A stretch of DNA of 64,000 bases, taken from assembly GCF_000330885.1 (NCBI RefSeq), contig NC_020059.1, positions 2,717,001-2,781,000 on the forward strand, read 5' to 3'. Position numbers and translations under genes: made by a program. The stretch is from Rhizobium tropici CIAT 899 (lineage in GTDB: Bacteria > Pseudomonadota > Alphaproteobacteria > Rhizobiales > Rhizobiaceae). Of the stretch, positions 50,357 to 59,504 are shown piece by piece. Positions within the stretch are counted from its first letter, which is position 1; the number at the start of each line of letters is the position of its first letter. The notes under the pieces are model-generated. The model was not told where the DNA came from, ran no database searches, and saw only the letters and a list, made by a program, of their open reading frames with translations.

Positions 50357-51325
50357 ATGAAAAAAATAATGTTTGCATTGATGGCAAGTGCCATGACGCT
50401 TGCCGCCACCCAGGGCGCGATGGCGGCGGATAAATTGACGCTGCAGCTGAAATGGGTAGCCCAGGCTCAGTTCGGCGGCTATTTCGTCGCCAAGGACAAA
50501 GGCTTCTATAAGGAAGAAGGTCTCGATGTCGATATCAAGGCGGGCGGCCCTGATATCGCTCCGGAACAGGTGATCGCCGGCGGCGGCGCCGATGTCATCG
50601 TCGACTGGATGGGCGGTGCGCTGGTTGCCCGCGAAAAGGGCGTGCCGCTCATCAACATCGCCCAGCCCTTCGAAAAATCCGGTCTGGAGCTGATCTGCCC
50701 GAAGGATGGCCCGGTCAAGACGGAGAAGGATTTCAAGGGGCACACCCTCGGCGTCTGGTTCTATGGCAACGAATATCCCTTCTTCGCCTGGATGCACAAA
50801 CTCGGCCTGAAGACCGACGGCGGCAAGGATGGCGTCAACGTTCTGAAGCAGAGTTTCGACGTCCAGCCCCTCGTCCAGAAGCAGGCCGACTGCATCTCCG
50901 TCATGACCTATAACGAGTACTGGCAGGCGATCGATGCCGGCTTCAAGGCCGAAGACCTGACCGTCTTCAACTACACCAAGCTCGGCAACGACCTTCTGGA
51001 GGACGGCCTCTATGTCAAGGAAGACAAGCTGAAGGATGCGAAATTCAAGGCCGATATGGTGAAATTCGTCCGTGCGTCGATGAAGGGCTGGAAATATGCC
51101 GTCGAGCATCCGGACGAAGCCGCCGAAATCGTCATGGACAATGGCGGCCAGGATGAAAACCACCAGAAGCGCATGGCCGGCGAAGTCGCCAAGCTTATCG
51201 GCAACGGCAAGCTCGACATGAAGACCTATGACCGCACGGCCGAAGCCTTGCTCGACCAGAAGATCATCAACAAGAAGCCGTCGGGCGCCTATACGCATGA
51301 GATCACGGACGCTGCTCTGAAGTAG
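50357..51325 (+). CDS. ABC transporter substrate-binding protein, NMT1/THI5-like
   Basis: A 322-residue periplasmic protein. The signal peptide is MKKIMFALMASAMTLAATQG with cleavage after AMA near 24. The mature start, LTLQLKWVAQAQFGGYFVAKDKGFY, is the NMT1/THI5 pattern known from binding proteins for pyrimidine-like ligands such as thiamine precursors. The start at 50357 follows gggaaaggg. In this context uracil, thymine or dihydropyrimidines are likely ligands. Last gene of the importer operon, followed by a strong terminator. Confidence 0.87.
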   Translation: MKKIMFALMASAMTLAATQGAMAADKLTLQLKWVAQAQFGGYFVAKDKGFYKEEGLDVDIKAGGPDIAPEQVIAGGGADVIVDWMGGALVAREKGVPLINIAQPFEKSGLELICPKDGPVKTEKDFKGHTLGVWFYGNEYPFFAWMHKLGLKTDGGKDGVNVLKQSFDVQPLVQKQADCISVMTYNEYWQAIDAGFKAEDLTVFNYTKLGNDLLEDGLYVKEDKLKDAKFKADMVKFVRASMKGWKYAVEHPDEAAEIVMDNGGQDENHQKRMAGEVAKLIGNGKLDMKTYDRTAEALLDQKIINKKPSGAYTHEITDAALK

Positions 51326-51346
51326 GCTGAAGCAATCACAGAGTCT

Positions 51347-51382
51347 AAAACGCGCGAGGATTGCGGCCTCGCGCGTTTTTTT
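51347..51382 (+). terminator. terminator of the pyrimidine importer operon
   Basis: AAAACGCGCGAGG (51347-51359) pairs with CCTCGCGCG plus T residues at 51367-51379 around a 7-base loop; seven T in a row close it. Confidence 0.93.
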
Positions 51383-51671
51383 CATTTTGTAACAGCAGCC
51401 ACAAAAGGCTGGCTTTCTCGCAGGAATTGCCTGAAAAGCCTCGCCTATCAATTATTCGAATGCTGACATCACAATGCCGTGATTGCTTCGCATGGTTGTA
51501 GACGATAGAAATGCCCGCGAAATCATTTTCTCGTGATCTTGCGAGAATTGAAAACCGCTCCCATCTACAAGGGCGATTTTAGGATGAGGACCTGCAAGGC
51601 ATGACAGACGGATATGACAGCGCCGCGCGTCAAATATGACGCACAAAGGTCGCTGTAACACTTTAAATCTG

Positions 51672-51718
51672 CTGCATAATTTTATCCTTGGATCGATTCG
51701 ATTTAGGGAATTATGCAG
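51672..51718. repeat. palindromic intergenic element
   Basis: CTGCATAATT (51672-51681) and AATTATGCAG (51709-51718) are perfect inverted arms. The inner part (tccttggatcg / cgatttaggga) continues the pairing with wobbles around a short loop. It resembles long palindromic elements scattered in Rhizobium genomes. It lies before the RND adaptor gene; an ATG within its right arm is not the likely start of that gene. Confidence 0.55.
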
Positions 51719-51817
51719 TCATCCGCCGGGGAAGCCGGCTCGCATGCAGTGATCTCCCGTGCTCGCGACGGAAAACAGCGAAATCCCTTTGACCAATGCC
51801 GAACTGGAACCGGACGC

Positions 51818-53008
51818 ATGGCCTTCACGCCGTTTAGACTTCTGAGCACGACCGCCATTCTGCTTTCCCTGCTGGCCGCTACCGCTGCCATGGCAGAGCA
51901 GGCCGCCGTTACCACGCCGAAGCAAAATCTCCCCGCAATCGTCATCACCACAGCCGCAATGCGCCACCTGACCGACAAGGTCGTCGCGACCGGCACGGTG
52001 AAGGCCGTCGAAGAGGTTTATATCCAGCCACAGGTGGATGGCCTCTCCATCCGTTCGCTCAATGCAGATGTCGGCGACAAGGTGACGGCGAACAGCACGC
52101 TTGCCACGCTGAACGACGACGCGCTGATCCTGCAGAAGAGCCAGATGCAGGCGACGCGGGCCAAGGGAGAGGCAAGCCTGGCGCAATTGCACGCTCAGCT
52201 AACAGAAGCCCGCGCCAATGCCGAAGAAGCCGAATTGCAGCGCGTGCGCGCCGTTGCCATGGGCGCCAAGGGCACCATGTCGACCTCCTCGGTGGAGCAG
52301 GCCAATGCTTCGGCTGCCGCCAACAAGGCGCGCGTGGTTTCCGCCGAACAGGCGATCGCCGTTGCGGAGGCCGATCTCAAGGTCACAGATAGCCAGATCG
52401 CCGATACGGATCTGAAACTTGCCCGCACCGGCATCAAGACCCCGGTGGCAGGCACCGTCGCATCGCGCAATGCCCGCGTCGGGGCTATTGCAAACGGCAA
52501 TGGCGATCCGCTCTTCACCATCATCCGCGACAGCCAGCTGGAACTGGTGGTCGATGTCTCCGAGAGTGATATCACCAAGATCACGATCGGTCAGAAGGCG
52601 TCCATCGCGCTCTCCGGCAGCCGCGAGAAGCTTACCGGAACTGTCCGTCTCGTCGCCCCGATCGTTGACCCCGTCACCCGCCTCGGCGCGGTGCATATCA
52701 CGATCGACGATGGCGAGAAGGCGCGCGCCGGCATGTATGGCAGCGCCGAGATCATCATTCGCCAGGAAGATGGCGTCGCCCTGCCGTTGACGGCCGTCAA
52801 CAGCGAGGAAAACGGCTCGTCCGTCCGCAAGGTCGAGAATGGCGTGGTCAAGTTCGTGACTGTCGAGACAGGCATTCAGGACGCTGGCTATGTCGAGATT
52901 CTCAAAGGCCTGAAAGCGGGCGATGACGTCGTCGCCAAGGCCGGTGCCTATGTTCGCGACGGCGACCATATCACGCCTGTGCGCGACGCGTCGCAAGCCT
53001 CCAACTGA
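51818..53008 (+). CDS. RND efflux periplasmic adaptor (membrane fusion) subunit
   Basis: A 396-residue adaptor. The start at 51818 is chosen because it gives the signal sequence MAFTPFRLLSTTAILLSLLA, cleaved after AMA; an in-frame ATG at 51713 lies inside a palindrome. The barrel-sandwich halves (VQPQ-type VDGLSIRSLNADVGDKV and LARTGIKTPVAGTVASRNARVGA) flank a coiled hairpin of about residues 105-205. It links the RND pump 14 bp downstream to an outer-membrane channel not encoded here. Confidence 0.87.
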   Translation: MAFTPFRLLSTTAILLSLLAATAAMAEQAAVTTPKQNLPAIVITTAAMRHLTDKVVATGTVKAVEEVYIQPQVDGLSIRSLNADVGDKVTANSTLATLNDDALILQKSQMQATRAKGEASLAQLHAQLTEARANAEEAELQRVRAVAMGAKGTMSTSSVEQANASAAANKARVVSAEQAIAVAEADLKVTDSQIADTDLKLARTGIKTPVAGTVASRNARVGAIANGNGDPLFTIIRDSQLELVVDVSESDITKITIGQKASIALSGSREKLTGTVRLVAPIVDPVTRLGAVHITIDDGEKARAGMYGSAEIIIRQEDGVALPLTAVNSEENGSSVRKVENGVVKFVTVETGIQDAGYVEILKGLKAGDDVVAKAGAYVRDGDHITPVRDASQASN

Positions 53009-53022
53009 GCGAGAACGGCAAG

Positions 53023-56000
53023 ATGAACTTCTCCGCCTGGTCCATTCGAAATCCGGTCGCCCCGCTCCTCGGCTTCTTCCTGCTGATGGTGGTGGGCGCG
53101 CACGCCTTCTTCAATCTGCCCATCACCCGCTTCCCGAACATCGACGTGCCGATCGTCAATGTCACCGTGACGCAGAGCGGCGCCTCGCCGGCCGAGCTCG
53201 AAATGCAGGTAACGAAGGAGATCGAAGACGCCGTCGCCAGCATCAACGGCATCGACGAAATCCAGTCGACCGTCACGGACGGCCAATCGCAGACCGTCGT
53301 CGTCTTCCGGCTGGAAGTGCCGACCGAGCAGGCCGTTCAGGATACCAAGGATGCGATCGACCGCATCCGCGGCAATCTGCCGTCGACCATCGACGAGCCG
53401 ATCGTCTCCAAGGTCGATGTCGTCGGCCAGGCGATCCAGAGCTTTGCCGTGTCCTCGCCGAACATGACGCTCGAAGAGTTGTCCTGGTATGTGGACGATA
53501 CGGTCAAGCGCGCGCTTCAGGGCAAGGCAGGCATTGGCCGCGTTGACCGCTATGGCGGCGCCGACCGTGAAGTGCGCATCGAGCTCGATCCGAACAAGCT
53601 GAACGCCTATGGCATAACGGCGCTTTCGGTGAGCCAGCAGCTTCGCAGCACCAATATCGATCTCGGCTCCGGCCGCGGCCAGGTTGCCGGCAGCGAGCAG
53701 GCAATCCGCGTGCTCGGCGACGCCCGCAACGTCGCCCAGCTCGCCGATACGACGATCGCTCTGACCAACGGCCGCTTCGTCAAGCTCTCCGATCTCGGCG
53801 CCATCAAGGACACCTATCAGGAACCGAAGTCCTTTTCGCGCTTCAACAGCGCCCCCGTCGTCACCTTCGGCGTATTCCGCGCCAAGGGCGCCAGCGAGGT
53901 GACGGTCGCCAAGACGGTTGCCGACACGCTCGACAAGGTGCGCGCAGAGAATCCGAACGTCTCGATCGAGATGATCGACGACTCCGTCTACTACACCTAT
54001 GGCAACTACGAATCCGCGATGCACACGCTGATCGAAGGCGCCATACTGGCCGTCATCGTGGTGTTCCTGTTCCTGCGGAACTGGCGTGCGACGCTGATAT
54101 CGGCAGTTGCTCTGCCGCTCTCCGCGATCCCGACATTCTGGATCATGAACCAGATCGGCTTCTCGCTGAACCTTGTCAGCTTCCTGGCATTGACGCTGGC
54201 GACCGGTATTCTCGTCGATGATGCCATCGTCGAGATCGAGAACATCGCCCGCCACATCAAGATGGGCAAGACGCCCTATCGCGCCGCCATCGATGCTGCA
54301 GACGAAATTGGTCTCGCCGTTATCGCGACGACCTTCACCATCATCGCGGTCTTTGTGCCAGTCTCCTTCATGCCGGGCATTCCGGGCCAGTACTTCATTC
54401 AGTTCGGCCTGACGGTCGCCTTCTCGGTGTTCTTCTCGCTGCTTGTAGCGCGTCTGATCACGCCGATGATGGCCGCCTATCTGATGCGCGCCGAAGATGG
54501 CGTCGACGATCATCACGACAATGACGGCCGCTTCATGCGCGGCTATAGCTGGCTGGTGCGGCTGACGACGAAGAAGTGGTACACGCGTTATCCGACGCTG
54601 CTTGCCGCTTTCGCCTTCTCGATCGCATCGGTCTTCGCTCTCATCATGTTCGTTCCCGGCAGCTTCATCCCGCCGGAAGACGCCTCGCGCATCGTTCTGT
54701 CGGCAGAACTGCCGCCGAACGCCCGGCTCGATGATACTGAACAGGCGACCAACGAAATCTATCGGCGCGTGAAAAGCATAGATGGTGTCGAAAGCGTCTT
54801 CGTGCTCGGCGGCGCCTCGCCGAAGGGCGATCTGGAACTGCGCCGCGCTACCGTGACGCTGACGCTCGGCAAGCTCGATCAGTCGCTGGCGAAAAAGCTG
54901 GTGAACGACGTCCTCGGTTCGCTCCCCGTCATCGGCCCTCACCTGCCGAAGGTCACCGTCCACGGGCGCGTACGCCCGCAATGGGACATCGAGAAGGAAG
55001 TCTTTGCAAAGCTGAGCTCCATTCCCGACGTCCGCATCACCAAGCTGAACGACCGCGGCGATCGCGACCTGACCTATAACTTCCTCTCGCGCAGCGAGAA
55101 GGATCTCAACCAGGCCGTCGGCATCCTGGAAGCCAAGCTGCGTACCGACCCGGCGCTCGCCAATGTCAGCGCCGACGGCGCCCTGCCGCGGCCGGAACTG
55201 CAGATCTATCCGCGCAAAGACGAGGCCGCGCGCCTCGGCATCACGCCGCAGATGATTTCCGACACGATCCGCGTTGCGACCATCGGCGACATCGACGCTT
55301 CGCTTGCGAAGATCTCGCTCGACGACCGCCAGATTCCGATCCGCGTTCAGGCCTCGCTCGGCATGCGCCGAGACCTGGCGGCGATCCGCGCCTTGCGTAT
55401 CAAGACTGCCACCGGCAATACCGTGCCGCTGTCGAGCGTGGCTGACATCGACTATTCCGAAGGCCTGTCGTCCATCAAGCGCAACAATCGCTTCCGCGTG
55501 GTCGCCATCGGCGCCGACCTGCCGCAAGGTGTGGCATTGGATACGGCATCCGAGCATTTCCTCGAAATCGTCAACAACGCCAAGATTCCCGCAACCGTGC
55601 ATCTGGCCGAAAGCGGCGATACCAAGGTCCAGAAGGAAATGCAGCAGAGCTTCGGCAATGCCATGCTGCTCGGCCTCATGCTTGTTCTGACCGTGCTGAT
55701 CCTGCTGTTCAAGGATGTGATCCAGCCTTTCACCATTCTGCTCTCGCTGCCACTAGCGATCGGCGGCGTGGCATTGGCCTTGATCATGACCGGCAACGCG
55801 CTGTCCATGCCCGTCATGATCGGCATTCTGATGCTGATGGGTATCGTGACGAAGAACGCTATTCTGCTGGTCGATTTCGCCATCGAGATGATGCATCAGG
55901 GCATGCCGAGGCTGGAAGCGGTGGTCGAAGCCGGCCGCAAGCGTGCCCGTCCGATTATCATGACCTCAATCGCCATGTCGGCCGGCATGCTGCCATCAGC

Positions 56001-56343
56001 TCTCGGCGTCGGCGAAGGCGGCTCCTTCCGCGCACCAATGGCGATTGCGGTGATCGGCGGCATCATCGTCTCGACGGTACTCAGCCTGGTGGTCGTGCCG
56101 TCCTTCTTCCTCATCATGGACGACCTGTCCCGTCTGCTCGGCTATCTCTTCGGCAGGCTTGTCGGAAGGAAGGATGTGGATGACGAGGTCATCACCAAGG
56201 AAGGCTTGGCCGTCGCCGTCAACGAAAACCGCCAGTCGCTCACCAGCCTGGAAGAGCGGCTTGAAGCCATCGAGAACAAGGATGGCAGAAGCAGATCCGT
56301 GGGTACGAATGTCCTAAAGCTGCCGCCCTTCGCGGCAGAATAA
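53023..56343 (+). CDS. RND efflux transporter permease
   Basis: A 1106-residue inner-membrane pump of the AcrB/HAE-1-like family. The N-terminus FSAWSIRNPVAPLLGFFLLM, the proton-relay helix TLATGILVDDAIVEIENI near residue 395, and the C-terminal helix cluster (LMLMGIVTKNAILLVDFAIEMMHQG, then RARPIIMTSIAMSAGMLP) are clear. Two large periplasmic loops are present. A C-terminal tail of about 60 polar residues exceeds the usual end. It probably exports drugs, solvents or plant compounds; the substrate is not readable. Confidence 0.9.
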   Translation: MNFSAWSIRNPVAPLLGFFLLMVVGAHAFFNLPITRFPNIDVPIVNVTVTQSGASPAELEMQVTKEIEDAVASINGIDEIQSTVTDGQSQTVVVFRLEVPTEQAVQDTKDAIDRIRGNLPSTIDEPIVSKVDVVGQAIQSFAVSSPNMTLEELSWYVDDTVKRALQGKAGIGRVDRYGGADREVRIELDPNKLNAYGITALSVSQQLRSTNIDLGSGRGQVAGSEQAIRVLGDARNVAQLADTTIALTNGRFVKLSDLGAIKDTYQEPKSFSRFNSAPVVTFGVFRAKGASEVTVAKTVADTLDKVRAENPNVSIEMIDDSVYYTYGNYESAMHTLIEGAILAVIVVFLFLRNWRATLISAVALPLSAIPTFWIMNQIGFSLNLVSFLALTLATGILVDDAIVEIENIARHIKMGKTPYRAAIDAADEIGLAVIATTFTIIAVFVPVSFMPGIPGQYFIQFGLTVAFSVFFSLLVARLITPMMAAYLMRAEDGVDDHHDNDGRFMRGYSWLVRLTTKKWYTRYPTLLAAFAFSIASVFALIMFVPGSFIPPEDASRIVLSAELPPNARLDDTEQATNEIYRRVKSIDGVESVFVLGGASPKGDLELRRATVTLTLGKLDQSLAKKLVNDVLGSLPVIGPHLPKVTVHGRVRPQWDIEKEVFAKLSSIPDVRITKLNDRGDRDLTYNFLSRSEKDLNQAVGILEAKLRTDPALANVSADGALPRPELQIYPRKDEAARLGITPQMISDTIRVATIGDIDASLAKISLDDRQIPIRVQASLGMRRDLAAIRALRIKTATGNTVPLSSVADIDYSEGLSSIKRNNRFRVVAIGADLPQGVALDTASEHFLEIVNNAKIPATVHLAESGDTKVQKEMQQSFGNAMLLGLMLVLTVLILLFKDVIQPFTILLSLPLAIGGVALALIMTGNALSMPVMIGILMLMGIVTKNAILLVDFAIEMMHQGMPRLEAVVEAGRKRARPIIMTSIAMSAGMLPSALGVGEGGSFRAPMAIAVIGGIIVSTVLSLVVVPSFFLIMDDLSRLLGYLFGRLVGRKDVDDEVITKEGLAVAVNENRQSLTSLEERLEAIENKDGRSRSVGTNVLKLPPFAAE

Positions 56344-56373
56344 ATCAGTCTCAGCGGATATGGAAATAAAGAC

Positions 56374-56395
56374 GGGGCGGCTCAAAGGCCGCCCT
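56374..56395 (-). terminator. hairpin overlapping the ureG stop codon
   Basis: GGGCGGC (56375-56381) pairs with GCCGCCC (56388-56394) and includes the ureG stop at 56382-56384 in the loop. The minus strand continues GTCTTTATTT, so it may end the urease transcript. Confidence 0.55.
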
Positions 56396-56993
56396 GTTCC
56401 TTTAGGAAATCGACGATCTTGCTGACGCCCTCGCCGCGCTTCATGTCGGAAAACACGAAGGGACGCGCCTGGCGCATCCGGGTCGCATCACGGTCCATCA
56501 CCTCAAGATCGACATCGACGAAGGGCGCCAGATCCTTCTTGTTGATGACCAGAAGGTCGGATTTGGTGATGCCGGGGCCGCCCTTGCGCGGGATTTCCTC
56601 CCCCTGGCACACCGAGATGACGTAGATAGTGATATCGGCAAGATCGGGCGAAAAGGTTGCAGCCAGATTGTCGCCGCCGGATTCGATGAAGACGACGTCG
56701 AGATCAGGAAGCCGCTCGTTCAGGCCGGCGATGGCCTGCAGATTGATCGTCGCATCCTCGCGAATAGCGGTATGAGGACATCCGCCCGTTTCGACGCCGA
56801 CGATGCGATCCGAAGGCAGCGCCTGCATCCGCACCAGCGCCTCGGCATCCTCCGTCGTATAGATGTCGTTGGTAACGACGGCGACGGAATAGTCCTCGCG
56901 CATCGCCTTGCACAACTTCTCTGTCAGCGCCGTCTTGCCGGAACCGACGGGGCCGCCGATCCCGACGCGCAAGGGTCCATGTCTCGATTTCAT
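56382..56993 (-). CDS. ureG: urease accessory GTPase UreG
   Basis: A 203-residue GTPase for nickel delivery to urease. The P-loop is [18 protein letters not shown] near residue 8, the switch region ends in [19 protein letters not shown] with the metal-binding Cys-Pro-His, and specificity residues are in VINKKDLAP. The start at 56993 follows cggag; an in-frame start at 57044 would add a non-conserved 17 residues. Last gene of the urease cluster. Confidence 0.95.
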   Translation of the reverse strand: MKSRHGPLRVGIGGPVGSGKTALTEKLCKAMREDYSVAVVTNDIYTTEDAEALVRMQALPSDRIVGVETGGCPHTAIREDATINLQAIAGLNERLPDLDVVFIESGGDNLAATFSPDLADITIYVISVCQGEEIPRKGGPGITKSDLLVINKKDLAPFVDVDLEVMDRDATRMRQARPFVFSDMKRGEGVSKIVDFLKEQGGL

Positions 56994-57099
56994 GCTCGCA
57001 ACTCCGATAAAGTGATAGCATAGCCAAGCGCCGGGCGGCCGCACAGCGGCGAATGACGTAGGCGATGCCTCAATTTCAATATCTTCCTGGTGACGCCGA

Positions 57100-57786
57100 T
57101 CATGACCTGAAGAGCCTCGTGCCCTGGGTTTCGTGCCTCAGGCTCGCAATATCGGCCTGCATGGCCGCAGCTCCGAGATCGTCGAGGCTGGATTGGGTGG
57201 CGCGTCGCGCGACATCCGCAAAGAGACCTTCAAGTCGCGCCAGAATAGCAACTCCATCTTTCTGCCCGCTGACGCCAAGCCGAATGCCGGCAGATACCAT
57301 CTGCGATGCCAGCGCATGCAGGAAGGCGGCAACCGCCTTCTCGGCGGCGATGCCATGCGCACCTGCGACGGCGCCAACCGCAACCGGATAGGCCGTCTTT
57401 GCCGGGAGCATGGAAAAGATCGCATGCGGCCAGGCAGCGGCGGCCGAAAGAAAGGCATCTCCCAGCAGCATGGTCTCGTTATGGCGCTCCTTCGAACCGG
57501 CCAGTGCCTCGGCAAGTTCCGCAACGGCCACAAGCCGCGGCCCATCCGCGTCAGCCCGATGCGCCTCGACCAGCAGCACCGCATCGTTCCACGATGAGCC
57601 GTGCTGAATGAGAACGGCAATCCAATCGTTGAGACCGGAGCTGTCGCGCACCAGGCCATCATGCACCGCACGCTCCAGCCCGCCGGAATAGGCGAACGAT
57701 CCTACGGGAAACGCCGGCGACAGCCATGCCATCAGCCGCAGCAGCGCCTGCAGGTCGCCATCGTCCGAAACAGCAGCATTGGTCAT
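57100..57786 (-). CDS. ureF: urease accessory protein UreF
   Basis: A 228-residue all-helical protein that couples UreG GTP hydrolysis to nickel insertion into urease. Family marks are [29 protein letters not shown] near the N-terminus and GVAGAHGI-like [21 protein letters not shown]. The ATG at 57786 is used; a GTG three bases upstream is also possible. It lies 6 bp after ureE and 106 bp before ureG. Confidence 0.93.
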   Translation of the reverse strand: MTNAAVSDDGDLQALLRLMAWLSPAFPVGSFAYSGGLERAVHDGLVRDSSGLNDWIAVLIQHGSSWNDAVLLVEAHRADADGPRLVAVAELAEALAGSKERHNETMLLGDAFLSAAAAWPHAIFSMLPAKTAYPVAVGAVAGAHGIAAEKAVAAFLHALASQMVSAGIRLGVSGQKDGVAILARLEGLFADVARRATQSSLDDLGAAAMQADIASLRHETQGTRLFRS

Positions 57787-57792
57787 CACGGT

Positions 57793-58293
57793 TCAATCGT
57801 GCGAATGGTGGTGATGATCCTGGCCAGGATGATGGTGGTCGTGGCCATGCGAATGGCTGCCATGGGAGTGATAGGCGCCGCGTGCCGGCTGGAAAGGCTC
57901 GCTGACTTCCGTCACAGTCGCACCCAACCCTTCGAGCATAGCGCGGATCACATGATCGCGCAGGATCAGGATACGCTCTTCCTCGATCTGGGCGGAAAGA
58001 TGCCGGTTGCCGAGATGCCAGGCAAGTTCGATCAGATGCAGGCGGTCGCGTGGGCGGATTTCGAAAAGCTTTTCGTCCGCGGCGACGATCTCGATCAACT
58101 CGCCATCCTCGCGCACCAGCAGATCGCCGCTCGCAAACAGCACCGGCTCCTTGAGGTCGAGCATGACCATCTCGCCATTTTCAAGATGCAGGAGCTTCCG
58201 GCGCAGATGCCTGAGATCATGCGGCAGGACGACACGATCGATCGGATTGGAGGAAGAGGTGCCGGCCGGCAGATAGGAAGTGACGCGTAGCAT
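57793..58293 (-). CDS. ureE: urease nickel chaperone UreE
   Basis: A 166-residue nickel-binding chaperone. The peptide-binding part covers residues 1-75 and the metal-binding part 76-140 ([22 protein letters not shown] with the interface His). The C-terminal tail from about 145 is very histidine-rich (alternating [20 protein letters not shown]), as in UreE types that store several nickel ions. It stands between the GGDEF gene and ureF. Confidence 0.94.
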   Translation of the reverse strand: MLRVTSYLPAGTSSSNPIDRVVLPHDLRHLRRKLLHLENGEMVMLDLKEPVLFASGDLLVREDGELIEIVAADEKLFEIRPRDRLHLIELAWHLGNRHLSAQIEEERILILRDHVIRAMLEGLGATVTEVSEPFQPARGAYHSHGSHSHGHDHHHPGQDHHHHSHD

Positions 58294-58370
58294 GGCTGTT
58301 CCAATTTATACTTTCGCAGACCATGCAAAATTGTCGCCGCCCGCGCAAGCATCAATGACGTGTGGAAGCC

Positions 58371-59240
58371 TCACATCTGCTGCACATAGCGTTGCAGTTC
58401 CCTGACATCCGTCGTTGCCTCCTGCTCCTGCTCGGAGCCGCAACGATTCCAGACCTGCGATAGACGCTCGCGCTCGTGCATGACACGGTTGCGGCCAAGC
58501 GTCTTGGCAAGATAAAGCGCCTTGTCGGCGGCGGCGTAGACGGCCTCCGTCTTGCGGTCCCCGCCGATGTCGGCAATCCCGGCGGAAATGGTGATCTTCA
58601 CCGACCCGCCTTCAATGGCGATCGACTGTTCGGCGATCTGCTCCTTGATCTCCTCAACGCGCGCGACACGCTCGGCCATATCGCCGCCGTGGATAATGAC
58701 GCCGAACTCCTCACCGCCAAGTCGCGCAATCACGTCTTCTCCGGTGAAGGCACCCGAAAATAGCCGCGACACCGCAACGATCACCGCATCACCGGATGCA
58801 TGCCCGAAACGATCGTTGATCGCCTTGAACCGATCGAGATCGAAGATCGCCAGCGAGGCGCCATCTCCGGCCATATTCAACGCCTCGGTAAAGGCACGGC
58901 GGTTGAGCAGACCGGACAGCATGTCGGTGCGGCTCAACCGCTCGAATTCGGCATGGGAGACGGCGAGCCTATGGATGGAAAAACCTGCCAGGACCGCAAG
59001 CGCGCCGGACACGGTGCCGCCGATGATCCATGCCAGCAAAACACCAAAGCGCATCGCCTCGAAAATCGGCACAGGCAGAAGATCAAGCCATTGCATCACG
59101 AAAAGCAGCACCAGGATGATGGCAAGCGACATGATGACCGCGACAAAACTCATCTTAAGCGCGAAAATAAAAATCGCACGCCGCTGCTGAAAGTTACCGG
59201 GTTCGGCCTGCAGCGAAATCCATTGTTTCATGCGATTCAC
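58371..59240 (-). CDS. membrane diguanylate cyclase (GGDEF) inside the urease cluster
   Basis: A 289-residue protein with two membrane segments (about residues 23-50 and 63-88) followed by a GGDEF domain. The active-site motif is GGEEF at 175-179 (ARLGGEEFGVII) and the metal-binding aspartate is in IFDLDRFKAIND. The upstream RxxD inhibition site is absent (TGED in its place), so product inhibition is unlikely. It should make cyclic di-GMP. It lies between ureC, which has its own terminator, and ureE. No known urease role exists for such proteins. Confidence 0.85.
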   Translation of the reverse strand: MNRMKQWISLQAEPGNFQQRRAIFIFALKMSFVAVIMSLAIILVLLFVMQWLDLLPVPIFEAMRFGVLLAWIIGGTVSGALAVLAGFSIHRLAVSHAEFERLSRTDMLSGLLNRRAFTEALNMAGDGASLAIFDLDRFKAINDRFGHASGDAVIVAVSRLFSGAFTGEDVIARLGGEEFGVIIHGGDMAERVARVEEIKEQIAEQSIAIEGGSVKITISAGIADIGGDRKTEAVYAAADKALYLAKTLGRNRVMHERERLSQVWNRCGSEQEQEATTDVRELQRYVQQM

Positions 59241-59446
59241 CTTCCTCAGCCCACTATTTCCATCATGTGAGATAGGGGTGAAGACGCTTCCAGGTCTTTA
59301 ATGGAATGATTAAAAAGCGGTATATTTCCCAAGTTGTGAACAGCCGGAGACTACATCCGTAAAATCCAGCTTGCCGAGAAAAATGCGCGATGGCAGCACC
59401 ACCACGTCATGTCATTGATATTGCTGCGCCCATTACGCAGCATATG

Positions 59447-59470
59447 AAAACCCCGGAAAACCGGGGCTTT
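59447..59470 (-). terminator. hairpin after ureC
   Basis: On the minus strand, CCGGGG-type arms (59451-59456 with 59461-59466) around a TTTT loop, plus three outer pairs across one mismatch, are followed by TTTTC. It lies 35 bp after the ureC stop and may separate ureDABC expression from the GGDEF-ureEFG genes. Confidence 0.65.
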
Positions 59471-59504
59471 CATATCTGCCCGATGATCGGCGTCCGAAAT
59501 ATCC

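Noticed and set aside
52948..55602. 884-residue open frame on the minus strand
   Set aside because: It is antisense to the RND pump gene, whose domains are unambiguous; the frame has no recognisable motif or start site.
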